From NCBI GenBank assembly GCA_937888775.1, contig CALAQT010000325.1, positions 1 through 39,400 on the forward strand: a stretch of DNA of 39,400 bases, in the 5' to 3' direction. This DNA comes from an uncultured Actinomycetes bacterium. Its GTDB lineage: Bacteria; Actinomycetota; Thermoleophilia; Solirubrobacterales; Solirubrobacteraceae. Both the position numbers and the translations under genes were made by a program. The first letter of the stretch is position 1, and each line of letters begins with the position of its first letter. A model generated the notes under the pieces. It was not told the origin of the DNA and searched no databases. It saw only the letters and a list, made by a program, of their open reading frames with translations. Shown here piece after piece: positions 7,876 through 16,011 of this stretch.

Positions 7876-10098
7876 ATGCGCCGCCGCGTCACGTTCAGCC
7901 GAAACCTCACGCTGTCGCTCTCGCGGACGTGTCGCTGCTACTGCAAGTACTGCTCGTTCGCGACCCACAAGGCACATCTGCACTCGCCGGATGAGGTCGA
8001 GCAGATCCTCGACCGGGCGGTCAAGCGCCACCGCGTCAAGGAGCTGCTGGTGCTGACCGGCGAGAGGCCCGAGGTCAACGCCGAGGTCAGCGCCCGCCTG
8101 GCCCAGTACGGCCATGAGGACTTCACCTCATATGTCGTCTGGACCTGTCAGCAGGCGCTGGACCGCGGGCTGCTCCCACACACCAACCTCGGCGTGCTGG
8201 AGCCGGGGGATCTCGCCCGCCTGCGTGAGGCCACCGCCTCGCAGGGCCTGATGCTGGAATCCGTCTCCGAGCGGCTGATGGCGACCGTGCACGCGGGCTC
8301 GCCCACCAAGCATCCGCAACGGCGGATCGCCACGATCGCCGCGGCCGGCGAGCTGAAGATCCCGTTCACCAGCGGGATCCTGGTCGGGATCGGCGAGAGC
8401 GAGGAGGAGCGGATGGCCTCGCTGGAGAAGCTCGCCGAACTGCACGAGCGCTACGGGCACATCCAGGAGGTGATCCTGCAGAACTTCGTGCCCCATCAGA
8501 GCTACTACGGTCGCGAGCCGGCTCAGATCGCGGATGCGGCGGCGCGCGAGTACTGGCGCACCGGAGTCGGCCAGGGACCCCAGCAGGAGATGCCCGCCTG
8601 GGCCTGCGAGGTGACCGTGGCGGACATGAAGCGGCTGATCGCCCACGCGCGGGCGCTGATGCCCGACGTGGGGATCCAGGTGCCGCCCAACCTGTCGGAC
8701 TGGTGGCCCGAGCTGGTGCGTGCCGGTGCCACCGACCTCGGTGGGCTGAGCGCCAACGGCGATCACATCTCCCCTGAGCATCCGTTCCCCTCGCCGGTCC
8801 AGGTGCGCAAGCGCCTGCACGACGACGGCGCCGCGCTGACCGAGCGCCTGTGCGTGTACCCGGAGTACATCGATCAGGAGTGGCTCGCCGCCCCCGTGCT
8901 CGACGTGATCAAGCGCTGCTACTGGTCGTTCATCCCCCGGCGCGGGAGCGGGCGCCGCGCCGAGGTGACAATCGCCGACGACGCCGCGCCACGGGCGATC
9001 GATAAGGCCCGGGATGGCATGGCCCTCACGCCCGACGAGCTGACCGCGCTGTTCTCCGAGCGCCGCCCCGCGGTGATCGAGGAGATGCGCTGCGCGGCCG
9101 ACGAGCTGCGCCGGCGGCTGGCCGGCGAGACGGTCACCTTTGTGGTCAACCGCAACATCAACGTATCCAACGTCTGCATCGTCGGTTGCGCGTTCTGCGG
9201 CTTTGGCCAGTCACGCCGCTCGCCCGATGCCTACGAGCATTCCGAGCCGGAGTTCGCCCAGCGCGTGGACGAGGCCGTCGCCGCCGGCGCGACCGAGCTC
9301 TGCATGCAGTCGGGGATCCACCCCGACTGGGGCCTGGAGGACTACGAGCACTGGCTGCGCTTCGCCAAGCAGCTGGCCCCCCAGCTGCACCTGCACGCCT
9401 ATTCGCCGATGGAGATCGCGCACATGTGCGACGTCAGCGGCCTGTCGCCCCGGGCGGTGTTAGCGCGGCTGCGCGAGGCCGGTCTTGGGTCCACGCCGGG
9501 AACCGCCGCCGAGGTGCTGCACGACGGGGTGCGCGAGCGGATCTCGCCCAACAAGCTCCCGGTGGCCCGCTGGGTGGAGATCATCGAGGCGTCGCACGCC
9601 GAGGGCATCCGCTCGACCGTGACGGTGATGTTCGGCCACATCGAGGAGCCGTGGGAGCTGGCCGAGCACATGCGGATCGTGCGCGAGCTGCAGGAGCGCA
9701 CAGGCGGCTTCACGGAGTTCGTGCCGCTGTCGTTCATCCCGTTCCACACGCTGCTGGGGCGCACCCACGGCGTGCAGGAGATCTCGCCCGAGGAGAACCT
9801 CAAGCACACCGCCGCGTTCCGGCTCGCGCTTGGGCTGACGGTGCCCAGCCTGCAGGCCAGCTGGGTCAAGATGGGCCTCGACGCGGCCACCGAGGCGCTG
9901 CGCTGGGGCGTCAACGACCTCGGCGGGACGCTGATGGAGGAGTCGATCTCCCGGATGGCCGGTAGCTACCACGGGGTCAAGCTGGAATCCGAGGATCTGA
10001 TCGCCGCCGCCCACCGTGCCGGGCGCCCGGCGGCGGAGCGCACGACCCTGTACGAGATCCGCCGCCGCTACGAGCTGCCGGTAGCGGCAGCCGGATGA
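7876..10098 (+). CDS. fbiC: FO synthase, fused CofG-CofH (FbiC)
   Basis: The product is 740 residues with two radical-SAM domains. The N-terminal CofG half has C19-x3-C23-x2-C26 (an extra Cys sits at 21). The C-terminal CofH half has C434-x3-C438-x2-C441 in VCIVGCAFCGFGQ. Together they make 7,8-didemethyl-8-hydroxy-5-deazariboflavin (FO), the F420 chromophore, from tyrosine and the flavin precursor 5-amino-6-ribitylaminouracil. The order CofG then CofH is that of actinobacterial FbiC. It is roughly 100 residues shorter than mycobacterial FbiC. Its TGA overlaps the ATG of a histidine kinase gene. The other F420 genes lie about 8 kb to the right on the opposite strand. Confidence 0.95.
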   Translation: MRRRVTFSRNLTLSLSRTCRCYCKYCSFATHKAHLHSPDEVEQILDRAVKRHRVKELLVLTGERPEVNAEVSARLAQYGHEDFTSYVVWTCQQALDRGLLPHTNLGVLEPGDLARLREATASQGLMLESVSERLMATVHAGSPTKHPQRRIATIAAAGELKIPFTSGILVGIGESEEERMASLEKLAELHERYGHIQEVILQNFVPHQSYYGREPAQIADAAAREYWRTGVGQGPQQEMPAWACEVTVADMKRLIAHARALMPDVGIQVPPNLSDWWPELVRAGATDLGGLSANGDHISPEHPFPSPVQVRKRLHDDGAALTERLCVYPEYIDQEWLAAPVLDVIKRCYWSFIPRRGSGRRAEVTIADDAAPRAIDKARDGMALTPDELTALFSERRPAVIEEMRCAADELRRRLAGETVTFVVNRNINVSNVCIVGCAFCGFGQSRRSPDAYEHSEPEFAQRVDEAVAAGATELCMQSGIHPDWGLEDYEHWLRFAKQLAPQLHLHAYSPMEIAHMCDVSGLSPRAVLARLREAGLGSTPGTAAEVLHDGVRERISPNKLPVARWVEIIEASHAEGIRSTVTVMFGHIEEPWELAEHMRIVRELQERTGGFTEFVPLSFIPFHTLLGRTHGVQEISPEENLKHTAAFRLALGLTVPSLQASWVKMGLDAATEALRWGVNDLGGTLMEESISRMAGSYHGVKLESEDLIAAAHRAGRPAAERTTLYEIRRRYELPVAAAG

Positions 10099-11231
10099 AC
10101 CGGGAGCCCAGGACGACAGAGCGCCCGGCGTCGCTGTTCGCCGGGGTGGAGCCGCTGGAGGTAATGGTCGAGCTGCTGGCCGAGATCGACAACGACACCT
10201 CCTCGACCGAGTTCTATGACCGGATCTGCGAGGCGATCTGCCGGCTGACCACGATGCGGCGAGCGGCGATCTTCATGGCCGACGCCGGCCGCCGCCGGGT
10301 GCGCGCGGTCGGCGCCCACGGGACCTCGTTCTCCCAGCTGGCGGCGCTGAGGCCGACGCTGGTCAACACGCCGATCGCCCAGCGGGCGCTGTTGGAGGAC
10401 CAGGTGGTGGTGATCTCGGAGTCGATCGAGGACGCCGTACCGGCGCAGTACGCCGAGCTGCTGGGGATCACCACGCTGGTATGCACGCCGCTGAGCGCCG
10501 CCGGACGCGCCTACGGCGTGATCTGCGCCGATCGCGGCGGCGGGCGCTTTGAGCTCTCTGACGGCGAGCGCCATCTGCTGTGGACGCTGGGCAAGACGGC
10601 GGCGCTGGTCGCCACCGCGCGCAACGCCACCCGGCAGCAGGAGCGCGCCAGGCGCTACGGCGAGCGGCTGGAGCTCGCCCGGGAGATCCACGAGCGGGTG
10701 CTGCAGCGCCTGTTCGGCGTGTCGCTGGCGCTGAGCGCCGAGAAGCCGCTTGACTCCGACGAGCGCGACCGCTGCCGGATCGAGATGCAGGAAGCGCTGA
10801 GCGACCTGCGCCGCGCGCTGGAACGTCCGCTGGCCCCGCTGCCGCCGGAGACCGGGACGACGCTGGCGGCCGAGTTGGAGCGGCTGGCCGGCGCCCCGGG
10901 GCCACCGCTGCACGTCGCCTGGGCGGCCGGTGTGATCGTGCCGGCCGACGTGGAGGCGCTGGCTCAGTCGGTGCTCGCCGAGGCGCTGCGCAACATCGCC
11001 AAGCACGCCGACCCCTCGCGCGTGGACGTGACGGTGGCGCGTGGCGAGGACACGTTCACGCTTGAGGTTCGCAACGACGGTGTGCATCCCGGTGCGCGCG
11101 GGGCCGGGATGGGGCTGCGCCTGGCCTCGTTTGAGGCGCTGCAGCAGGGCGGCGTGGTCGACTTCGGCTCGCCGGGCACAGGGCTGTGGCGGGTGCGCCT
11201 GGTCGTGCCGCTGGAGGGGACCGAGTCGTGA
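10095..11231 (+). CDS. GAF-domain sensor histidine kinase (NarL/DesK-type)
   Basis: The product is 378 residues. Residues about 35-180 form a GAF domain. A HisKA_3-like dimerisation helix follows (LELAREIHERVLQRL; probable phosphoacceptor H199). The C-terminal HATPase domain has an N-box (LAEALRNIAKHA) and a glycine box (GARGAGMGLRLASFEAL). There is no membrane segment, so it senses a cytoplasmic signal. The ATG overlaps the fbiC stop (ATGA), and its own stop overlaps the GTG of the response regulator. All three are therefore likely one translationally coupled operon. The ligand of the GAF domain is unknown. Confidence 0.88.
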   Translation: MNREPRTTERPASLFAGVEPLEVMVELLAEIDNDTSSTEFYDRICEAICRLTTMRRAAIFMADAGRRRVRAVGAHGTSFSQLAALRPTLVNTPIAQRALLEDQVVVISESIEDAVPAQYAELLGITTLVCTPLSAAGRAYGVICADRGGGRFELSDGERHLLWTLGKTAALVATARNATRQQERARRYGERLELAREIHERVLQRLFGVSLALSAEKPLDSDERDRCRIEMQEALSDLRRALERPLAPLPPETGTTLAAELERLAGAPGPPLHVAWAAGVIVPADVEALAQSVLAEALRNIAKHADPSRVDVTVARGEDTFTLEVRNDGVHPGARGAGMGLRLASFEALQQGGVVDFGSPGTGLWRVRLVVPLEGTES

Positions 11232-11857
11232 CCACGCAGGCGCCGACCGGCCCGGCCGCCAAGCGGCGCCTGCGCGTGCTGGTCGTCGACGACCACGATG
11301 TCGTGCACTGGGGCTTTCGCGTGCTGCTCGGAGAGCAGCCGTGGGTGGCGAGATGCCTGGCGGCAAGGACCGGCGCCGAGGCACTGGCGCTGGTGAAGAG
11401 CTTTGCGCCGCATGTGGCGCTCGTCGACCTGTTCCTGGTCGGCGAGTCTGGCGCCGATGTGTGTGAGTCGATCCGCCGCGCCTCGCCGGCCACCCGTGTA
11501 CTGCTGATCTCCGGCGCGGGCCGGATGTCGGCAGCGGCGGCACGGGCTGCGGGGGCGTCTGGATTCGTATCCAAGGACTGGGAGGCGAACGAGATCGCCC
11601 GCGCGGTGCGGATGGTGGGGCTTGGGATGACGATGTTCGCGCCCAAGGCAGATCAGCCCACGCCGCTGCTGAGCGAACGCGAGCGTGAGGTGCTCGACCT
11701 GATCGCGGTGGGCTCGACCAACCGGGAGATCGCCGGCGAGCTCTACCTCTCACCGCACACCGTCAAGGAGCACACCAGCTCGCTGTATCGCAAGCTGGGT
11801 GCGCGCAATCGAACCGAGGCGGTGCAGCGTGCGCAGCGGATCGGGTTGCTCGGCTAG
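11228..11857 (+). CDS. NarL/LuxR-family response regulator
   Basis: The product is 209 residues. The receiver domain has the acidic pair D21-D22 (VLVVDDHD), phosphoacceptor D67 (ALVDLFL) and the conserved Lys in FVSKDW. The C-terminal LuxR helix-turn-helix reads LSEREREVLDLIAVGSTNREIAGELYLSPHTVKEHTSSLYRKLG. It starts at a GTG within the kinase stop codon (GTGA) and is certainly the kinase's partner. Targets are unknown; coupling with fbiC hints at a cofactor- or redox-related response. Confidence 0.92.
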   Translation: MTTQAPTGPAAKRRLRVLVVDDHDVVHWGFRVLLGEQPWVARCLAARTGAEALALVKSFAPHVALVDLFLVGESGADVCESIRRASPATRVLLISGAGRMSAAAARAAGASGFVSKDWEANEIARAVRMVGLGMTMFAPKADQPTPLLSEREREVLDLIAVGSTNREIAGELYLSPHTVKEHTSSLYRKLGARNRTEAVQRAQRIGLLG

Positions 11858-11872
11858 TTTCGAATCACGGCA

Positions 11873-12694
11873 CTAGGACCGCGGGCGCATCATCCACTCC
11901 ACCGTCGGCAGCTTGACGGCGTGGGGGAGGTAGCGCGCGGCGAGCATCGCGGTGCGGATCGGCAGCCCTGGCACGACGACGCGGCGACCGGCCGCGAGCC
12001 CGTCCACACCGGCCTTGGCCGCGTGCTCGGCGGTGACCCAAGCCGGGCGCGGGACCGCTTTCTCAAACGACTGCCCAGCGCCGACCTCCCAGCCGGCGAT
12101 CTCCCAGAACTCGGTCGAAACCGGCCCGGGCGCCAGCGCCGTGACCGTAACGCCCTGGTGGCCGAGCTCCTGGTGAAGCGCCTCAGAGAACGCGAGCACG
12201 TAGGCCTTGGCCGCCGAATAACCCGCCGAGTAGGGCATCGGCTGCATGCCGGCGGTTGAGGCGACGTTCATGACCGCGCCGCGCCCGCGCTCCACCATCG
12301 GTCCGATGAACGCGGAGCTGAGCGCGACGACGGCTTCCACGAGCACCCTGACCTGCTGCAGCTCGCGCTCGGGGTCGGACTCGTGGAACGGGCCGCCGGT
12401 GGCAAAGCCCGCGTTGTTGACCAGGATGTCGACCTCCAGCCCGAGCCGTCCGATCCGCGCCACCAACCGCTGGCGGGCGAGCGGCTTGGCGAGATCGCAG
12501 GGGATCACTTCGGTGAGCGCCCCGAACTCGTCGCCGAGCTCGGTGGCGAGCGCCTGCAAGCGCTCCTGGCGTCGGGCGACGAGCACCACCCCGTGCCCCC
12601 GCCGCGCGAGCTCACGAGCGATCGCCGCGCCGATTCCCGCAGACGCGCCCGTAACGAGCGCCACGCCGGCCGGATGAGGCTCAGGCAAACTCAT
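11873..12694 (-). CDS. Short-chain dehydrogenase/reductase
   Basis: The product is 273 residues, a classical SDR. The cofactor motif is TGASAGIG, followed by ARR (NADP preference likely), then NNAGFA. The catalytic set is S in VASTAGM and Y-x3-K in YSAGYSAAKAYV, with PGPVSTEF after it. It resembles DltE/YdfG-like SDRs that act on small alcohols or ketones, but the substrate cannot be read. On the minus strand GATAAT stands 8 nt before the ATG and there is no Shine-Dalgarno. It is divergent from the fatty-acid operon and shares its 240-bp upstream region. Confidence 0.88.
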   Translation of the reverse strand: MSLPEPHPAGVALVTGASAGIGAAIARELARRGHGVVLVARRQERLQALATELGDEFGALTEVIPCDLAKPLARQRLVARIGRLGLEVDILVNNAGFATGGPFHESDPERELQQVRVLVEAVVALSSAFIGPMVERGRGAVMNVASTAGMQPMPYSAGYSAAKAYVLAFSEALHQELGHQGVTVTALAPGPVSTEFWEIAGWEVGAGQSFEKAVPRPAWVTAEHAAKAGVDGLAAGRRVVVPGLPIRTAMLAARYLPHAVKLPTVEWMMRPRS

Positions 12695-12702
12695 ACTGAG
12701 CC

Positions 12703-12708
12703 ATTATC
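12703..12708 (-). promoter_or_regulatory. -10 element for the SDR gene
   Basis: GATAAT on the minus strand is 8 nt upstream of the ATG at 12694, which implies a leaderless transcript. Confidence 0.45.
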
Positions 12709-12740
12709 CGCGAGAGCGACGGGAGGGGAAACCGCCCCCG

Positions 12741-12812
12741 AGAGAATCGTGCGGATTGCCCTTAGGGACAAGCCTGGCGGCTGGCGCCCGGATGTAATCC
12801 GCACGATTCTCT
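12741..12812. repeat. 17-bp perfect inverted repeat upstream of fabD
   Basis: AGAGAATCGTGCGGATT (12741-12757) recurs as its exact reverse complement at 12796-12812, 38 bp apart. Both copies have CCTTA-type sequence on one side (CCCTTAGGG and CTTAAGGG). It lies in the shared control region of the SDR gene and the fab operon. It could be a pair of binding sites for a fatty-acid regulator or an RNA hairpin. Confidence 0.75.
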
Positions 12813-12865
12813 TAAGGGAAAGCCGCTCAGGAGACCCTTCGACCATTTCAGCATGTTCTGGGGCT

Positions 12866-12885
12866 TTCCCCCCGATCGGGGGGAA
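12866..12885. promoter_or_regulatory. 20-bp perfect palindrome, candidate operator
   Basis: TTCCCCCCGATCGGGGGGAA is a perfect palindrome 50 bp upstream of the fabD ATG. Flanks GCT and GAGC extend it imperfectly. As RNA it would be a very stable hairpin, but no T-run follows, and with a leaderless fabD mRNA it would be upstream of the transcript. A DNA-binding site is the simpler reading. Confidence 0.55.
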
Positions 12886-12923
12886 GAGCATCACGGACCT
12901 GTATCGGAGTGGGTGGGTGTGCG

Positions 12924-12929
12924 TAATTT
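12924..12929 (+). promoter_or_regulatory. -10 element for the fab operon
   Basis: TAATTT lies 6 nt before the fabD ATG with no ribosome binding site, matching the leaderless pattern. No convincing -35 hexamer is visible. Confidence 0.35.
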
Positions 12930-12935
12930 CGACCG

Positions 12936-13775
12936 ATGGGCTCAATTACCGCAATCCTGTTTCCCGGGCAGGGCAGCCAGACCTCGGACATGAGACAGAT
13001 CGTTGCCGAGGCGCGCCCCGAGCTGCTTGAGCTGGCCATGCAGATCGTCGGCACGGACCCGTTCACGCGGGCGCAGGAGGGCACGAACTTCGCCCAGCCT
13101 GCGATCTTCTGCGCCAGCCTGGCGGGATGGGCGGTGCTGGGTAGCCCGGAGGGCGACTTCATGGCCGGCCACTCGCTGGGGGAGCTGGCGGCGCTGGTCG
13201 CCGCCGGGTGCCTGGCCGAACGCGACGGACTGGAGCTGGTCGTCCTGCGTGGACGGCTGATGCACGAGGCGGGTCAGCGGGCCGGCGACGGTGGCATGCT
13301 AGCGCTGCTCGGAGCCGGCGCCGCCGACCACGCGAGCCAGATAGCCGACGCGCATGGGCTGGCGGTCGCCAACGACAACTCACCCCAGCAGGTCGTCCTG
13401 TCAGGCGCCAGGGCGGCGCTGCTCGCCGCCGAGGCTCACGCCAGGGAGTTCGGATTGCGGGGGCGCGAGCTCGACGTAACCGGTGCGTTTCACTCGCCGA
13501 TGATGGCCTCCGCCGTGCCGGAGTTCGCCGCCGCGCTGACGCGCGTGGAGGTCGGCCTCCCTCGCGTCCCGGTGATCTCGGCCGTCACAGCGGAGCCGTT
13601 TGACGACGTTCGCGTCCGTCTGGTGGAGGCGCTGACGATGCCCGTGCGCTGGCGCGAGACGCTGCTGGCGCTGCGAGACCGCGGCGCGGATCGCTTCCTG
13701 GAGGTCGGCCCAGGCCGGATCCTCACCGGCCTGGCCAAGCGCACGCTGGCCGACGTGGAGCTCGCCAGTGCCTAA
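12936..13775 (+). CDS. fabD: Malonyl-CoA:ACP transacylase
   Basis: The product is 279 residues. FPGQGSQ near the N-terminus, the nucleophile S80 in GHSLGE and the catalytic His in GAFHSPMM identify FabD. It loads malonyl units onto ACP for type II fatty acid synthesis in the cytoplasm. It is the first gene of a six-gene operon and its end overlaps fabG by 8 bp. Two inverted repeats lie upstream. Confidence 0.93.
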   Translation: MGSITAILFPGQGSQTSDMRQIVAEARPELLELAMQIVGTDPFTRAQEGTNFAQPAIFCASLAGWAVLGSPEGDFMAGHSLGELAALVAAGCLAERDGLELVVLRGRLMHEAGQRAGDGGMLALLGAGAADHASQIADAHGLAVANDNSPQQVVLSGARAALLAAEAHAREFGLRGRELDVTGAFHSPMMASAVPEFAAALTRVEVGLPRVPVISAVTAEPFDDVRVRLVEALTMPVRWRETLLALRDRGADRFLEVGPGRILTGLAKRTLADVELASA

Positions 13776-14514
13776 GTCCGCGCCACCGCGGGAGGGCTGC
13801 GCGCTGGTGACCGGCGCCTCGCGCGGGATCGGAGCGGCGATCGCCCACGCGCTGGCCCGTGACGGGTGGCCGGTGGCTGTCAATTACCGGTCCGATCGCA
13901 CCGGTGCCGAAACGGTAGTGTCGGAGATCGAGCGGCAGGGGTACCGGGCGATCGCCGTCTGTGGCGACGTGTCGGACCCGGCCACGCCTGATGCGCTGTT
14001 CGCGGCGGTCGAGTCAGGACTGGAGTCGCCCGTGCGCGTGCTGGTAAACAACGCCGGGATCAGCGCCGACAATCTCGCCCCTTCGCTGAGCGACGAGGAG
14101 TGGTCATCGGTGCTCGACGTGGACCTGACCGGCGCGTTCCGGCTGATGCGCCGCGCGCTGAAGCCGATGCTGCGAGCAAGGTCCGGGCGGATCATCAACA
14201 TCTCCTCGGTGGTGGGACTGCGCGCCAACGCCGGACAGGCGAACTATGCAGCCGCCAAGGCCGGGCTGATCGCGCTCACGCGGACCGCGGCGATCGAGGT
14301 CGCGCGGCGCGGAATCACGATCAATGCGGTTGCACCGGGCTGGATCGAGACGGAGATGACCGCATCGGTGTCGAAAGAGCTACTGGCGGCGGTGCCCGCA
14401 AGGCGCGCCGGAACCCCGGAGGAGGTGGCGGCCTGCGTACGCTTTCTAGCCTCCGAGGAAGCGAGTTACGTGACCGGCGCGGTGCTGAGCGTCGACGGCG
14501 GGCTCGCGGCGTGA
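13768..14514 (+). CDS. fabG: 3-oxoacyl-ACP reductase
   Basis: The product is 248 residues, an SDR with TGASRGIG, NNAG, Ser in NISSVVG, Tyr-x3-Lys in YAAAKAGL and the C-terminal SVDGGLAA. These features and its place between fabD and acpP identify FabG, the NADPH-dependent beta-ketoacyl-ACP reductase. The GTG start lies inside fabD (8-bp overlap), indicating coupled translation. Confidence 0.92.
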   Translation: MPKSAPPREGCALVTGASRGIGAAIAHALARDGWPVAVNYRSDRTGAETVVSEIERQGYRAIAVCGDVSDPATPDALFAAVESGLESPVRVLVNNAGISADNLAPSLSDEEWSSVLDVDLTGAFRLMRRALKPMLRARSGRIINISSVVGLRANAGQANYAAAKAGLIALTRTAAIEVARRGITINAVAPGWIETEMTASVSKELLAAVPARRAGTPEEVAACVRFLASEEASYVTGAVLSVDGGLAA

Positions 14515-14542
14515 AATTCCCCAACAGATTGGAGATCCACAG

Positions 14543-14788
14543 ATGTCAGCGGTAACCACAGAGCAGGTGGAGAGTCGGGTCGTCGAGACGCTGGCCAGCT
14601 TCGGCCCCGACAAGAGCCAGATCACCCGGGAAGCCACGTTCGAGGAGCTCGATATCGACTCGCTGGACCTGGTCGAGCTGGCGCAGGTCGTCGAGGACGA
14701 CTACGGCGTGGTGCTCAAGGGTGAGGACATGAAGGAGCTCAAGACGGTTGGCGACGCAATCGACCTGATCGTGGCGCGGGCGGAGTAG
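14543..14788 (+). CDS. acpP: Acyl carrier protein
   Basis: The product is 81 residues, acidic. S40 in DIDSLDLVEL is the 4'-phosphopantetheine attachment site. GGAG stands 8 nt before the ATG, one of the few clear ribosome binding sites in the operon, suiting the high demand for ACP. The TAG stop shares one base with the fabF GTG. Confidence 0.95.
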   Translation: MSAVTTEQVESRVVETLASFGPDKSQITREATFEELDIDSLDLVELAQVVEDDYGVVLKGEDMKELKTVGDAIDLIVARAE

Positions 14789-16011
14789 TGAACCAAGCGC
14801 GGGACAGACGCAAGGTCGTCGTCACCGGCATCGGGGCGGTCACGCCGCTGGGCATCGGCGCCGAGACGCTGCACGACCGCTGGGCGGCCGGCGTATGTGG
14901 GATCGCCGAAGGTCAGGGGGCGTGCCGCGAGTTCACGCCGGCAGACCACCTGTCGGTCAAGGAGGTACGGCGGCTGGACCGCTTCTCCCAGCTGGCGCTG
15001 GTTGCCTCCGCCGAGGCGCTGGCGCAGGCCGGTTGGAGCGATGAGCTGCCGTATGACCCGCTGCGGACCGGTTGCGTGATCGGGACTGGGATCGGTGGAA
15101 TCGAGACCGTCGAGATCCAGCACGACGTGATGCGCGACCGCGGCGCAAAGATGGTCTCGCCGCTCGGGATCCCGCAGTACATGCCCAATGCCGCTGCCGC
15201 GGCAGTGTCGATGAAGCACGGCCTCCGGGGTCAGATGTACGGCGTCGTCTCGGCTTGCTCGGGGGGCGCCCATGCGATTGGCTCGGCGCTGCGGATGATC
15301 CAATATGGCGATGCGGACGCCGTCGTCTGCGGCGGCGCCGAAGCCACCCTGACCGAGTTCGGATTCGCGTGCTTTAACGCGATGCAGGCGCTCTCGCCGA
15401 CCGGCATCTCCCGCCCGTTCGACCTCCGCCGCGACGGCTTCGTGATGGGCGAGGGCGCCGGCGTGCTGGTGTTGGAAGCGGAGTCGGGCGCGCGAGCCAG
15501 GGGCGCAACGATCTTGGGCGAGGTGGTCGGCTACGGATCGACGTCGGACGCCCATCACCTGACCGCGCCGGAGCCGAGCGGTGGCCCGGCCTCCAAGGCA
15601 ATCGAGTTCGCGCTCGCCGACGCCGGTCTCGCGCCCGACGAAATTGACTACGTCAACGCGCACGGGACCTCAACCCAACTCAACGACGCCGCCGAGACGA
15701 GGGCGCTGAAACTGGCGTTTGGCGACCAAGCCAAGCGGGTGCCGATCTCTTCGACCAAGTCGGCCATCGGGCATCTGCTCGGCGCCGCCGGCGCGGTCGA
15801 GGCCGTGGCCACGCTGCGGACGCTGATCACGCGCGTGGTCGCGCCGACGCTCGGCTACGAGGTCCCCGATCCCGAACTCGATCTCGATTACGTCCCGGGC
15901 GAGGCCCGGCCCCTGCTGGGCTCAAACGGCCATCCGCCGGCCGCTGTCTCCAACTCATTCGCGTTCGGCGGCCACAACGTCGTGCTGGTTCTGCGCGGGG
16001 CAGCCCAGTGA
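14788..16011 (+). CDS. fabF: 3-oxoacyl-ACP synthase II
   Basis: The product is 407 residues, a KAS II condensing enzyme. The catalytic triad is C157 (VVSACSGGAHAIG), His in NAHGTSTQLND and His in KSAIGHLLGAAG. The C-terminal NSFAFGGHN is typical. It extends acyl-ACP with malonyl-ACP. The start overlaps the acpP stop and the end overlaps accD. No fabH or fabZ lies in the window, so initiation and dehydration are encoded elsewhere. Confidence 0.95.
   Translation: MNQARDRRKVVVTGIGAVTPLGIGAETLHDRWAAGVCGIAEGQGACREFTPADHLSVKEVRRLDRFSQLALVASAEALAQAGWSDELPYDPLRTGCVIGTGIGGIETVEIQHDVMRDRGAKMVSPLGIPQYMPNAAAAAVSMKHGLRGQMYGVVSACSGGAHAIGSALRMIQYGDADAVVCGGAEATLTEFGFACFNAMQALSPTGISRPFDLRRDGFVMGEGAGVLVLEAESGARARGATILGEVVGYGSTSDAHHLTAPEPSGGPASKAIEFALADAGLAPDEIDYVNAHGTSTQLNDAAETRALKLAFGDQAKRVPISSTKSAIGHLLGAAGAVEAVATLRTLITRVVAPTLGYEVPDPELDLDYVPGEARPLLGSNGHPPAAVSNSFAFGGHNVVLVLRGAAQ

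Noticed and set aside
6868..8115. Long form of the binding protein reaching into fbiC
   Set aside because: The extra 96 residues overlap fbiC and hide the signal peptide. The lipoprotein start at 7827 is far more likely.
10068..11753. 561-codon open frame on the minus strand
   Set aside because: It is antisense to the histidine kinase and response regulator, which have complete motifs. The product is low-complexity Arg/Pro/Gln.
12691..12945. 84-codon minus-strand frame over the fab control region
   Set aside because: It overlaps the promoters, the 17-bp inverted repeat and the fabD start. The apparent internal repeat in its protein is just the DNA repeat translated.
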